DNA from: Amylostereum areolatum
Lineage: Eukaryota > Basidiomycota > Agaricomycetes > Russulales > Stereaceae
Length of the DNA: 64,000 nt
Direction: 5' to 3'
Assembly (NCBI GenBank): GCA_012932865.1
Contig: SAXG01000010.1
Span: forward strand, 186,001 to 250,000
The position numbers were made by a program, and so were the translations under genes. This document shows positions 12,276-22,713 of this stretch, one piece after another. Positions within the stretch are counted from its first letter, which is position 1; each line of letters opens with the position of its first letter. The notes under the pieces were generated by a model, which was not told where the DNA came from, did not search any database, and was given only the letters and a program-made list of their open reading frames with translations.

Positions 12276-12974
12276 GATAGATGGGTACGGTGTGGATGTT
12301 GAAAGCGTAGATGAGAGTGTAGACGATATAAGCGATGGCAGAGAGGGAAGGTGGAAGAAGGAGATCGCGTGCGATGCTGTTTTATGGAGGGAGGCGTAGG
12401 CGATGACATCACCGAGTACCCAGCCGGCAAATGCTTCCGGCGCCCTTCAATTACGTCAGCTCGTCTCCCTCGAAGCGCTGCCATGCGCTCGCAGCTCCTC
12501 TTTGCACAAACGCAATGACATCCGCTGATGCCAGTTATCGATCTCTTGGAGCTCTCGCTACATAGTAAGCTGTCCCAATGGCATCCAGAGCTTGTTGCTC
12601 CCATACCAGTGACGTCCCCCACGGGCCACTGGCGCTGTTTTCCACGACGCGATGATGGCGCGTGACTCCTCCTGACTCCTCCTGATCTCCTGATCCTCTA
12701 GACCCAGCGTGTCGAAGACTACAAAGGCCAGCCATGTGCAGCCCAAAGCCTCGTCTCTCTCCAGCCCTCCAAGTTCAAACCCACAGGCGCGGTGCGATGC
12801 GACGGGCGAGATGCGCGGCTCCATTCCAAAGGTCAAACGGAAACCCAAGGCTGTCCGTGATGTCTTCAGCTTCCTTCCACCCTCAAATTCCTACGCCCAA
12901 TCTACGACTTCCTTAACCTACCACTTTTTCCAGTCGTTGTTGCTTCTCGAGGACGAGGCCGAACTATTCGATGA
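12276..12974. other. Intergenic, nothing convincing
   Basis: About 700 bases include the Rtc3-like gene's promoter. Two opposed ORFs (about 12558-12848 minus and 12709-13032 plus) have no recognisable motifs, and the second runs into the FunK1 relic in a different frame. Confidence 0.35.
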
Positions 12975-13290
12975 AATCAAGGAGAAAATCACCCTCGGAA
13001 ATGGGCATGCACTGCGCGTCATATGCGGCTGAGAAATCGGGCTGCTTGCCCTGCGTTACTCACACGATCGGGTTTTTGCTTCGAGGTGTGTACTTATGAT
13101 CTGGTGCGCCAGTAACATCGACTTCGGTATCTTCAAGAACAGACGACGTTCTCTGGCTATATGTGACTCAGTTTTATCCAAGAACTGACGCGTTTCATGG
13201 TCTTGCTCCTTGCCCTATGGACTTTTCATGAAGCGGACTGGGGTATCCCCAATGAGCTTCCAGGGCGGACTCGGTCTACACGTTCTAATC
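12975..13290 (+). pseudogene. FunK1 kinase relic
   Basis: This is a short decayed copy of the central part of the neighbouring FunK1 gene. It reads CASYAAEKSGCLPCVTHTIGFL in pieces, matching the intact copy's CASYAAERLGCLPCVTHAIEFL at 15277-15342. It then has DDVLWL-like bases, a nearly identical stretch around TTTATCCAAGAACTGACGCG (intact copy: TTTATCCAAGATTTGCCGCG), and a remnant of the WGIP-FPER segment. Frames change several times and no start, catalytic loop or end is present, so it cannot code a kinase. It lies about 640 bp upstream of the intact FunK1 gene, on the same strand. Confidence 0.8.
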
Positions 13291-13925
13291 GGCGGGTGAC
13301 ACGCGTGCCGCTTCTCTGGATGAAGAGCCTGTGAATCAGTCTGATTGGATTTTTTCCGAACACAAACCGGAGGACAACGGTAGCAGGGAACAACGTGCCA
13401 CCAAGGCGAACTGATAATATATCTGAATTTTGTGGAGACTTACACCGAAGAGAGTAAGCACCGCGGTCCTCGTCCGGAATGAATCATCCAGCACGACGAA
13501 GAAAGCCACGCGCGGAGTGAGTGTGCGGTCGAAGTATGCCTGAAACCTTTGTCGGAGGTGATGAGGCTCAGAGTGTGGTTCAAAGGGTGCGAGGGAGGCT
13601 CCTGCTCTTTGTCTTCGTTGGTGTGCCATCGGCGCAGGAAGAAAGGAAGGCACAGCACCGCGGTGACTTGAAGGGAACGTGACGTCATGTGGCCAGCCGG
13701 CCCGAGAGCCGACCTGCCTTATTGGGGTGACAATACCGCGTCGTGGTTCGCTTGCGCTTGAACATATTCCAATTCCCAAACATATTATGTTCAAAGGCTG
13801 GCCTCATGTTCGATCCCGCCTCTATAACTTCTTGCTTCCTACCACCATCATCTCCCCATTCTCCCCATTCCCCTCATCCGCTAGCCACCGCACACATCCC
13901 GGGCTTCGTTGGCACTCTGCTCACC
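13291..13925. promoter_or_regulatory. Upstream region of the intact FunK1 gene
   Basis: This 635-base stretch precedes the FunK1 start. A TATA-like CTATAACTT sits near 13821-13829, about 100 bp before the ATG at 13926, followed by a pyrimidine-rich stretch (CCATCATCTCCCCATTCTCC), as is common at fungal transcription starts. These marks are visible; function is inferred. Confidence 0.4.
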
Positions 13926-16900
13926 ATGGCTTCTCCTCCTCCCGGTCCCGTCGCGAGCACTTCTAATCTCCAGGCTCCGACTGCCGCTGTACCACCCACA
14001 ACGCCCCAGAAGGCTGCTCCACTCTCCGAGCCCGTACCGAACCTTCAATCGACCCCGCTCTCTCACGGCACTGCTACGCATTTCGGGAGTGCCATCGACA
14101 CCAAACTCGAGTGCGTGATCATCGACTTCCTGCTCTGCTACTGCTGACGCGTCGACGTGTTCTTTCAGCCAGCACAACGTCAAAGCGTGGCTCGCGGTTG
14201 ACCTCCAACGTCAAAAGGCATGCGATTTCGACAAGCTTCTCAAATACATCCTTTCCCTCTGCGTCCCGGACGGCGTCACGATCGACAAGGATCTCCTTTT
14301 CGACAAATGTATGAAAACCGTTCTCCCAATCTGCAACTTGGATGAGGTCACGACGCGCATCGATTCCTAGTAAGTACCCCACCGTCTTCGTCCTCCAACT
14401 TGGGCTGACGTCGTCGAAGCTGCGGCGAAGCTACAAACGAGAGAAGCCGATACGCAGGCTTCGTGAGCACGTTTAACTTTGCGCTGGATCAACTGGACAA
14501 GGTCGGCAAAGGCGACGCTCACGACCGCGAAGACCTGCACAAATTCCTTCGGCCTGCGCCGGCATGGCGTTCGTCGATGGTCTTGATGCGGAGCGACCCC
14601 AAGATCATCACATCGAAGTACACAGTGCAGATGTCGAAGCGCTCGCCCGACATCATCATGGTCGACGTCGCCAGTGCTCAGCGGGCGTATGCATTATTGC
14701 CGTCCAGGGCGTTGCACAGTGAGCAAAATCGGGACGCTTCATCGATTCTGCTCGGCGACACCCCTCCCGTCGCTCTGGACTGGCCTCAAGTGAAGGCGTC
14801 TTGGGAATTCAAGCTCAGGAATCACACTTTGAAGAAGCCTGCGCGCCCGTATGCCCTGGAAAGCAAATCCAAGGACACATATCCTCCCTTTGTGTCGGGC
14901 GACTATCCGGAAGAGGGCCCCGTAGAGGACCCCGTAGAGCCTCCGCGTAAGCACGATCACCAGTCCCACGTCCGGTCCTTGCTAAGTCATTTCTAGGTCA
15001 TGCTGTGGCTGTGAAATCGGAACCACTCAGCCCGACGCCTGCACGCCCTCGAGGATCAAGCAAATCAAGCAAGCCTCAGCCCCATTGTGCGTCCCCGCGT
15101 TTTGTTGTGATGACTATTGGTCGACTGACATCCTTCGGCAGCGCATGCTGTGCTTTCCCGTCTCCCCGGTGTGGCGACTGGCGCGAAGCGCAAAGCGGAC
15201 AGTCAACCGAAACTGCAGGGCACGGCGAAAAAGATTTGCGTCAACAACGCTGAGAAAATCATCCCCGACCTGCAATGCGCGTCGTATGCTGCCGAACGCT
15301 TGGGCTGCCTGCCCTGTGTCACCCACGCGATCGAGTTCCTCATTGTAGGTGTGTACACATTCTTCCTGCGCGAGTGTCTTGCTGCGACGTCTGACTGTTG
15401 AATCCCCGCAGACGACGTCCTTTGGCTGTTCTGGTTCGATCGGCACGGAATTATCCAGACGACGGGACTGAACTTTATCCAAGATTTGCCGCGCTTCATG
15501 GTCTTGCTCCTGGCTCTGTCGCGTTTCAACCGGGCCAATTGGGGCATCCCCAGTGGCTTTCCGGAGCGCGTCGGGAGCGACACGCTACGCCGTAGCGCGC
15601 GCATTACACCTCCCGGTGAAGCGCCTGTAGCAGACTCCAACCTGGTCATTCCTGAATACATAGCCGAACGGGCTACTATGAACGCTCGGGCCCCCGCCCA
15701 TAATGCCACCGTCAATGACCCGCATAACAACACCACCGTCAACGGCGACTCCCATAACCCTCCCACGGGCGGCTCTCCCGTCGACGACGCTCGTACCGGC
15801 GGCGAGGAATCCGCCGGAGGCCATCAAACCGACCAGGCCAGTATCCGTGTCACGGACCAGCACACCATCAAGGTGAACTGGACAGACCAAGTGTACTCTG
15901 CATATCAATTGGTAGGCCGAGCCACGCAAGTCTATGGTGCTTCCGAAGAAGGCAGGGAGGAGCGCCTGGTGATGAAGATCTCATTCCCGGACAAGTCGCG
16001 GGTGCCCGAGCCAGAGGTCATCAAGAAGGCGAGGGACACCGATGTCGAAATCCTGGACCCGAAGTCCGGAAAGTTCCCAATCGACCGGCACCTTCCCAAC
16101 CTCATATGCGCGATGGACGTCCCGGGATGGGACTCGGGCGATGTGCGGGAGGCGGTCGGCCTAATGACCTCGGATGAAGAGCGGAGGAAACGGCGTGTCC
16201 TTCGAGTGACTATTTACGAGAGGTTGACGCCGCTCCACCACTTACGCGGGACGGATTTCCGGAGGTGTTGGTTCCACATCGTGCATTGTAAGTTATTCTT
16301 TCTTAGGCTGATGCCGTCCGCACACGCTGATCAATGTTCATAGGCCATTTCCTGTTGTGGAAGAAGGGCGTGTGCCACAACGACCCCAGCCTTGGCAACT
16401 ACTACGTGCGCACTATCAAGGGCGTGCACTACGGGGTGCTGAATGATTGGGACCTTGCGACGATCGTAGGGCTTTCATGCCACGATGGCATCGAGCGCAC
16501 GGGCACGCTGCCCTTCATGGCAGTCGATCTCTGCCATCCCAATTTCTGGTTCGGGCTGCTCGTACGCCTATATCGCCACGAACTGGAAGGCAAGATCTGG
16601 GTTCTCCCATGGACTCATCTTCAATGCGACGAGGAGAACGTGATGAGGAGCCATCCTGAGCTCGAGTGTTGGTTGGGCGATCTCGCGTCTTCCCGACGCG
16701 CGAAAAGGGACATGTGCACAGAATGGGATGACTATGCCCCGTTGGCCGGTTGGGAGTCTGAGTGGCCCCTTGCATACTCTCTTTGCGAGATGCTTCATGA
16801 AGCGGATTTTGCGCGCGATCGTGCCAAACGTAACCACAAACGAGATCCGGACCATTATCCTAGCCCGGAAGAAGCCGAACTATCAACAGAAGCGGTCTAC

Positions 16901-17002
16901 GAAGAATTTTGGGCCAAAGTCAAGGAGTTCTACAAAGCCAAGGGAGCCGAGGAGGCCTATAAGGCGTTGAGGGAGGAACTTTGTTTACCGGTCGATTTAT
17001 AG
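13926..17002 (+). CDS. FunK1 fungal-type protein kinase, intact copy
   Basis: FunK1 is a kinase family greatly expanded in multicellular basidiomycetes. The start MASPPPGPV at 13926 opens a low-complexity leader. The conserved FunK1 N-terminal region follows (FDKLLKYILSLCVPDG, VSTFNFALDQLDKVG, LGCLPCVTHAIEFL, WLFWFDRHGIIQTTG). The kinase N-lobe carries LVMKISFPDKSR (beta-3 Lys) with a following glutamate. The catalytic loop is VCHNDPSLGNYY (HND in place of HRD, Asn retained), and the metal motif is LNDWDLATI (DWD in place of DFG), both normal for FunK1. An APE-like region reads GTLPFMAVDL. Introns are short with good signals, for example GTAAGC..CTAG at 14946-14997. All frames join cleanly, unlike the other copies here. 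Substrates are unknown. Confidence 0.93.
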
Positions 17003-17434
17003 TGGGGGTTTGCTTTAGTACACCACATTGTTTTCTCTATATATTGCACATCGTGTACTCATTTACTTTCAACTTACACACGGCTACAACCTCTGCCCCT
17101 CTGTCTGTCCCCAGTCCAGGTGTCAACCGAAGCGGTCGAGGCACTCCGTTTCGGGCTGTCATCGAGCCAGTTTGCGCGGAAGAAGTCGGCGAAGTTGTTG
17201 TCTAGCAGAGGCTGATTTATCTTTCTGACGTCATCGTTGATGGGACCGCGCTGGCTGCCTTATTTGGTGAACAATGCTCGTTCTCAGTCACGCTTTGCGT
17301 TTGCGCCTGTTTGCGCTTCAACTTATCCCGAGGATGTATAAAACAACAGCTGCCTCCCACTATCTTCCCCACAACGGTTCCCCGTTTTTATAAGCACAAA
17401 GCTCACCCCAATACCTGTTGGCGCGCTGTTCACC
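17003..17434. promoter_or_regulatory. Intergenic with TATA box before the deleted FunK1 copy
   Basis: This is the 3' flank of the intact FunK1 gene and the promoter of the next copy. A clear TATAAAA lies near 17337-17343, about 95 bp before the ATG at 17435. Its presence shows the deleted copy kept a plausible promoter. Confidence 0.55.
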
Positions 17435-18614
17435 ATGGCTTCTAGTACTTCTAACGGTTCCGTCACTAGCTCTCCCAATCCCCAGCCTGAGGCTCCGAGG
17501 CTCCGACCGCCGCCGTACAGCCTTACAACGCCCTCAAAGGCCATCACACCCGAACCTGATTTCAAAATGTCCCCAAACTCTCGTGTTACCGCCTCACATA
17601 CCGGAAGTACTATTGACACTAACCAACTAAAGTCTGTAGCCAACCGCTCGTCAATTTGCGCGTGCTAACGTGTTCACTTACTATGCTTTGCCAGCCAGGA
17701 TGACCTTCAAGCGTGGCTAGCGGTCGATCTCGAGTATTCAAACTCCTGCAATTTCGACAGACTTCTGAACCACATGTTCTCCCTGCGTGTTCCGGACGGC
17801 CTCACGATTGACAATGATCTCCTTCTCGACAAGTGTCTGAAAGGCGTTCTTCCGATCTGTCACCTGGAGGAGGTCATTGATTGTATCAAGGCATAGTCAG
17901 TATTCATGTTATTATCGCTCTCCGAATTCTACTGACTTCGTTGAAGCTGCGCCGAAGCCCCAAACGCTGGGAAGAGTCGATACGTACCCAACGATCCCAG
18001 CCTTCAAAATGTCTCCGCACACGCCATTAACGGGGTCTATTACGGGATGCTGAATGACTGGGGCCTTGCGCCAACCATAGGGCTTTCGTGGCACGCTAGC
18101 ATCGAGCGCACGGGCACGCTGTCCTTCCTGGGAGTTGACCTCTGCCACGCCGATTCTTGGGCGGGCCTGATTACGCGTTTATATCGCCACGAGCTGGAAG
18201 GCGATATCTGGGTGCTCCCATGGACTCATCTTCAATGCGACGAGAAGAACGTGATCCGGAGCCATCCTCGGCTCGTGCCTTGGACGGGCAATTTGTGTGC
18301 GGCCCGAAACGCGAAAGGGGGCATGTACGCTGATTGGGATGACTATTATAATCCGTTGGCCTGGTTGGGAGTCTGAGTGGCCCCTTGCATACTCTCTTTG
18401 CGAGATGCTTTATGATGCGGAAGTTGCGCGCTTTCTTGTCAAACGTCACCACAACAAAGATCCGGACCATTATCCTAGCCCGCGAGACGCCGAACTGTCA
18501 ACAGAAGCGGTCTACGAAGAATTTTGGGCCAAAGTCAAGCAGTTCTACGAGGTCAAGGGAGCCGAGGAGGCCTATAAGGCGTTGAGGGAGGAACTTTGTT
18601 TACTGGCCGACTAG
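17435..18614 (+). pseudogene. Internally deleted FunK1 copy with frameshift
   Basis: This is a tandem paralogue of the gene ending at 17002. Exon 1 (MASSTSNGSV) and the first FunK1 segment (FDRLLNHMFSLRVPDGLTID) are kept. The reading then jumps in frame from CAEAPNAGKSRYV to PNDPSLQNVS, losing about 1.9 kb that in the intact gene codes the kinase N-lobe and the histidine of the HND motif. The DWD motif is DWG here (LNDWGLAPT). The activation and C-lobe segments remain (GTLSFLGVDLCH, RLYRHELEGDIW). One extra T near 18,362 shifts the frame to a stop; the downstream frame (WESEWPLAYSLCEML to EELCLLAD) still matches. It cannot be an active kinase. If the T is a read error, the locus would code a shortened, kinase-dead protein. 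Confidence 0.85.
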
Positions 18615-18920
18615 CGAGGGTTTGCATTCGTACATCCTATCGTTTTCCATGTACCGCACATTATGTACTCACGAATAGTAGCCTTGCAACTTGCACACCT
18701 CATATATGTTTCCGTCCAACCCAAATACGGGCGCCGACGGACGCGATGGATGCTCAATCTTGGAGTTCACCAGGTCAACGGCCAGTTTCGATGACGGCAC
18801 CACTCAATGGCACTCATGGTCAACTGCCCATGGTCGTCCAGTCAGTTGCGCGCAAAGCAAAGTAGGATTCTCTGCGAAGGCTTAGAGTACAACAAGCGAA
18901 ACCCGTCACGCAGAGAAATT

Positions 18921-20530
18921 TTAGATAGGGCTGGGCTCAATCTCGCCCAGCAGCATCGTGCCGTCCTTGCTCCCGGTAAGAACTGCAAGCCCAAAGTCAG
19001 CATACATGCACAATTTTCCCCTGAACGCGAACAACGTACTGATAGGCTCCTTCGGATGGAAGTCCACCGAGGTGACTGTGCCTTTGTGTCCTGGAAGCTA
19101 CTCCCCGCCATGAGCGTCTTCCAGCTGCGATCGGGCACGAAGTAAACGCACCTTATACAGTATTTTCGCGCTCTCCACGTCCCAAATCGTCACCGTCCGA
19201 TCCGCACCGCCCACCGCGACCCGCCGCCCGCCGTCCTCCTTGCTCCACGCACCGCGCAGCAGCGAGTGCTCGAACCCGGCCGGCGCGCCCGCGAGGACGC
19301 GGTGGATGCGCGTAGGGGACGCGGAGAAGGGACGGATGTCGTGAATGAGGGTTTGAGAGGAGAACGAGGGGGAGAGGAGGAAGTGGCCGTTGGGGGAGAG
19401 CGAGAGGGAGGAGGGCGTGTCGGTGTGGCCCGTGAGCACGCCAGATTGTGCCTGCTTGCGCAGGTCGAGGATCTGAGGATAGTTATGTTGGTCTAGGACG
19501 AGGTGGTGGGTAGGTGAGTAGAGAAAACACACGTGGATGTCGTTGTCCAGAGCGCCCGCGTAGAGGTTGGCCCCGTCCGCGCTCCAGGCGACGCTCGTGA
19601 CCGGGCATCCGAGCTCGAACACGGCGACGGGTTCCTTGCTGCCCTCGTCCCCACCTTCCCACACGCGCACCGTTCCATCGTCACTCGCGGTCGCGACGAG
19701 CTCCGTACCGGCGCCGGCGGCGAAGGTGCGGTCCATAGGCGTTGATGATCTCGCGGTGGGCACGGAGGCGGCGGACGCGGGTACCAGTGGCGAGGTCGGT
19801 GTAGGCTAGGGTGTGGTCGGCGGAGACGGTGTAGAGAAGTGGGTGGAGGAGGGACCATTGGAGGTCGAGTACGGGCGCTTTGTGCACGGTGTTGAGGAGG
19901 CCGTAGTTGGTGTTCGGCGGGTATGTGCGCCAAAGGGCTACACATATACGTTGGTTGAAGAGGGAGAAAGTCGACGGATGAGGAGGAACGTACAGATACC
20001 CCGGTCGGCGGAGCAGGCGGCGATGTTTTGGCCGGTGGGGTCGAATCTACAACTCATGATTTCGGCCTGAAAAACAAGTCAATCTTTGTGCCCACAGACA
20101 AGATATGGAATGAGAGACTGAATATACATGCTTTCACAGCAAGGATATGGTGCATATGTCGCCACTAGAACCGGCATGAACATAGCATTATATGCGCGGA
20201 ACACTCACGCCGATCCTAGTGGCGAGAAATGTGCCATACTCCCACCATAAGAACAGAGGTATCCCGTTCTTCCAAACATTGAAAAAAGACAGAGGTATCA
20301 CTCACGCCATGTGCACCGGCAAGGCTCACGATCGGAGCCTCGAGGTTACTCGTGCGTTTGACGGAACGTATGAGGGCTTGTTGTCGCTCATCGTTGGAGG
20401 ATGAGATGGCTATTTTCTGGTTAGGTTCCTGTTCTGAAGAGCGTGCGCGCTTGATGAGGGCGCCGTCGGGCGAGGGGAGCGGCACGTTTGGACATGGCGG
20501 GGGGACGAGCACAACGACCGTGACAAGCAA
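18921..20530 (-). CDS. U5 snRNP 40 kDa WD40 protein (SNRNP40/Cwf17 type)
   Basis: This is a spliceosome scaffold protein of the U5 snRNP. The N-terminus carries PDGALIKRARSS and RTSNLEAPIVSL, then WD repeats: MSCRFDPTGQNIAACSADRG, VLDLQWSLLHPLLYTVSADH, TELVATASDDGTVRVWE, DNDIHILDLR, LSLSPNGHFLLS, HDIRPFSASPTRIHRV and VGGADRTVTIWDVESAKILY. The last exon reads PGHKGTVTSVDFHP, LTGSKDGTMLLGEIE. The DIRPF and GSKDGTMLLGEI motifs are specific to this family. The stop is at 18921. The proposed start at 20530 keeps the frame of the conserved N-terminus; an ATG at 20495 is in another frame. One extra base at 19,737 splits HREIINA from MDRTFAAGAG in a repeat that otherwise aligns well, so it looks like an error rather than decay. 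Confidence 0.88.
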
Positions 20531-20563
20531 ACACGAAGGACGCGTCGCGATGTCGGGACACTT

Positions 20564-20581
20564 GGGTTAAGGTTAGGGTTA
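20564..20581 (+). promoter_or_regulatory. Telomere-repeat-like motif in the divergent promoter
   Basis: The sequence reads GGGTTAAGGTTAGGGTTA, an imperfect run of TTAGGG-type repeats. It lies 34 bp upstream of the SNRNP40 start and about 320 bp upstream of the plus-strand zinc-protein gene. Such telo-boxes serve as binding sites for telomere-repeat-binding regulators in several fungi; use here is inferred. Confidence 0.5.
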
Positions 20582-20903
20582 CGCTTTCCCTCCGCTCCTG
20601 CGCGTGGCTGCCACGCGTTTCGAGCGTTTCCAATTCATGAGCATCGATCAACGCATGCAAAGATTTAATTCCGCAAGTACCGCTCGGAGTCGATGGACGA
20701 ACACAGCTCTGAGCGGAACTGCGCGAAGAAAACGAGGCGGGAACGAGGAAACGTCATCACACTGTGTGACGCGCGTGACATCCACGACGCGTCCACGCCC
20801 TTCCTCTCCAGACCCTTTCAAATCCGTTCCTCCATGGCCACACTTCCACATCTTTCCCACCCTCTCTAACTGGTAACACCCACTTTCTCTCCCTCTCAAC
20901 ATA

Positions 20904-22293
20904 ATGTTTGACTTTTTCTCGAAGAAGACGGAAGCCTCGGCACCGCCGCCCCCGACGACCGACGGCGCGCTTGGCGTCGACAAAGACAAAGACGCAGGCG
21001 CGAGCGGGAGCACGACATCTGTGCAACAGCTCCGCACCCCTTCACCCTCCATCGCCGCCTCCCATCCCGTTGATCTTGAATCGCCGACGCCCTCCATCTC
21101 TCGCCCGCCCTTCTTGCCCCAGCCCTCCACGCCCTGCCCATCCACTCTCAACATCCAGCCCCGCAGCCACTCTTAGCACCCTCAAGCCCTTATCTCCTCT
21201 GTTCCCCCGAAGACCTTGCACACATATACCCTCTCCCACCTCCCCAGCACCTCACCTGCAGAACTCGCCGCCCTCGCCACATTCTTCGCAACCCTGACCC
21301 CGCCGCCGAAGCTACACTGTGTGCGCTGCCACGGCGACTTTGTCGAAGTCGAGAACGGCGATACGTCTTGCCGTGTACAGCACGATGACGACAGCGCCTG
21401 AAGTAGAGCGTGTTGGGCGCGCTGCAGGGCGGTGGGGCCTCGTATCAGACCCTGTGGGCGTGCTGTGGGCGCACGGTTGAAGGCGACTGGCGATCAAGGT
21501 CCCCCGGACGGTTGGTGCTACGAAGGCAAACACACCGTACGTCCGACATCTTCCTCTCAGGCGTTGACATCCTCGGCTCACCCGATCCTGATGCCCCTCG
21601 CAGACGGATGTCAAGCGCGCGCGGTTCCGCACCGACGCGACGCCCGCGGACGACAAGCTGCAGTCCTGCCTCCGACTCAATTGCCATAACGTCCGCGCGA
21701 CCCTCCCCCGCAACCCCCGCACGCGTACGCGCGTTGTCCGCCCGCGCTCACGATCGCAAGAGCTTGCTGAGGCGGAGGACGACGCGATGAGCAGCGGAGC
21801 GGAGGACAGCGGCGTAGACGAGATCGCGCGGGGTGTAGGGGATATAGGGAAGAAGAAGCGAGCCAGGGGGGCGGCGAAGGGCAAGGGAAAAGCAAAGGCT
21901 GTCGACGCGGAGGGCGAAGACGGGATGGACGTCGACGACACGGCCAGCGTCGCCGCTGGGAGCACTGTAGGCACCAAATCGCCGCACTCGGCGCGGGGCC
22001 GTGGGCGGCAGCGCAAACGACCTGCCGAGAGTGCTAAACCGAAGGAGAAGGAAAGGGGGAAGGATGCGGACGTGGATATGGACGAGGGGGGCGAGTCACG
22101 CAGGGGGCGCAAGGGGCCCGGTCAAGTCGAGGTATTCATCCGTACCACGCGTAGCCAAAGCCGAGGTGGGGGTTCGCGGAGCAAGGTGCAGGCGGCGCTA
22201 AGAGACGGTGGGGCGGAGACGGTTGACGAGGGGGCGCGCACTGACGGTGAAGGCGAGAGGAGGCGGAAAAAGAGGAAAATCGTGGCCGGTTAG
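20904..22293 (+). CDS. Zinc-binding protein with long basic/acidic tail, frame-disrupted
   Basis: The start MFDFFSKKTEAS is followed by a proline/serine-rich leader. A zinc-binding array then reads LHCVRCHGDFVEVE, CRVQHDDDSA, YQTLWACCGRTVEGD and GWCYEGKHT, spaced as in C-C..C-H..C-C..C-H fingers like those in CHORD and REXO1-type proteins. After an intron (GTACGT..CGCAG, about 21538-21601) the protein becomes charged (VKRARFRTDATPADD) and ends with KRKIVAG at 22293, suggesting a nuclear protein. The array is split by extra bases near 21,401, 21,437 and 21,493. Removing each restores the expected reading (SAEVERVG, SYQTLWACCG, EGDGDQGPPDGW). A stop at 21174 may be a fourth error or part of an unresolved intron. 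No specific function is claimed. Confidence 0.6.
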
Positions 22294-22713
22294 TGATCCG
22301 GTCTTCATTCTACTTCCAAAAAGACGAATACTGACGCTTGGTTTTCCAGCGAATTCTCGTGAGGGTTAGGCGGTCTACTCACCATCGGACTTGATATATA
22401 CGTGCTTGATTTGAGCTCATAGTTGACGGCTGCGCCAGCTGTGCGTCTGTTTCTCTCGCAGTTTCCCTGCTCTGAGTCGTTCCCCGTTCCCGCTCGTTTA
22501 TTGTCTTTCATGTGTTCAGTGATCCACTACCGTATGTATCCCTTGATCCCAGATCCCTTGCATTTATTCTCACTTATACACAACATCCATCCATCTGGTA
22601 TACGATATCGAAACCGTGTTCTTGTGCTAGTACTCTCGTGAGCGAACAAGAACGCAGATACAGGCTGAGAGCCTTTTAATCGTATTCATCCTCCGTTTCA
22701 CTCAATACACAGC
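22294..22713. other. Intergenic, convergent 3' region
   Basis: About 420 bases lie between the convergent zinc-protein and STAND genes. AT-rich stretches would suit polyadenylation signals. No ORF or repeat was recognised. Confidence 0.4.

Noticed and set aside
12260..12848. Minus-strand ORFs upstream of the Rtc3-like gene
   Set aside because: No motif, no codon pattern and no splice support.
17003..17434. LTR or transposon boundary between FunK1 copies
   Set aside because: No terminal repeats, target-site duplications or transposase/reverse-transcriptase motifs were seen here or elsewhere in the window.
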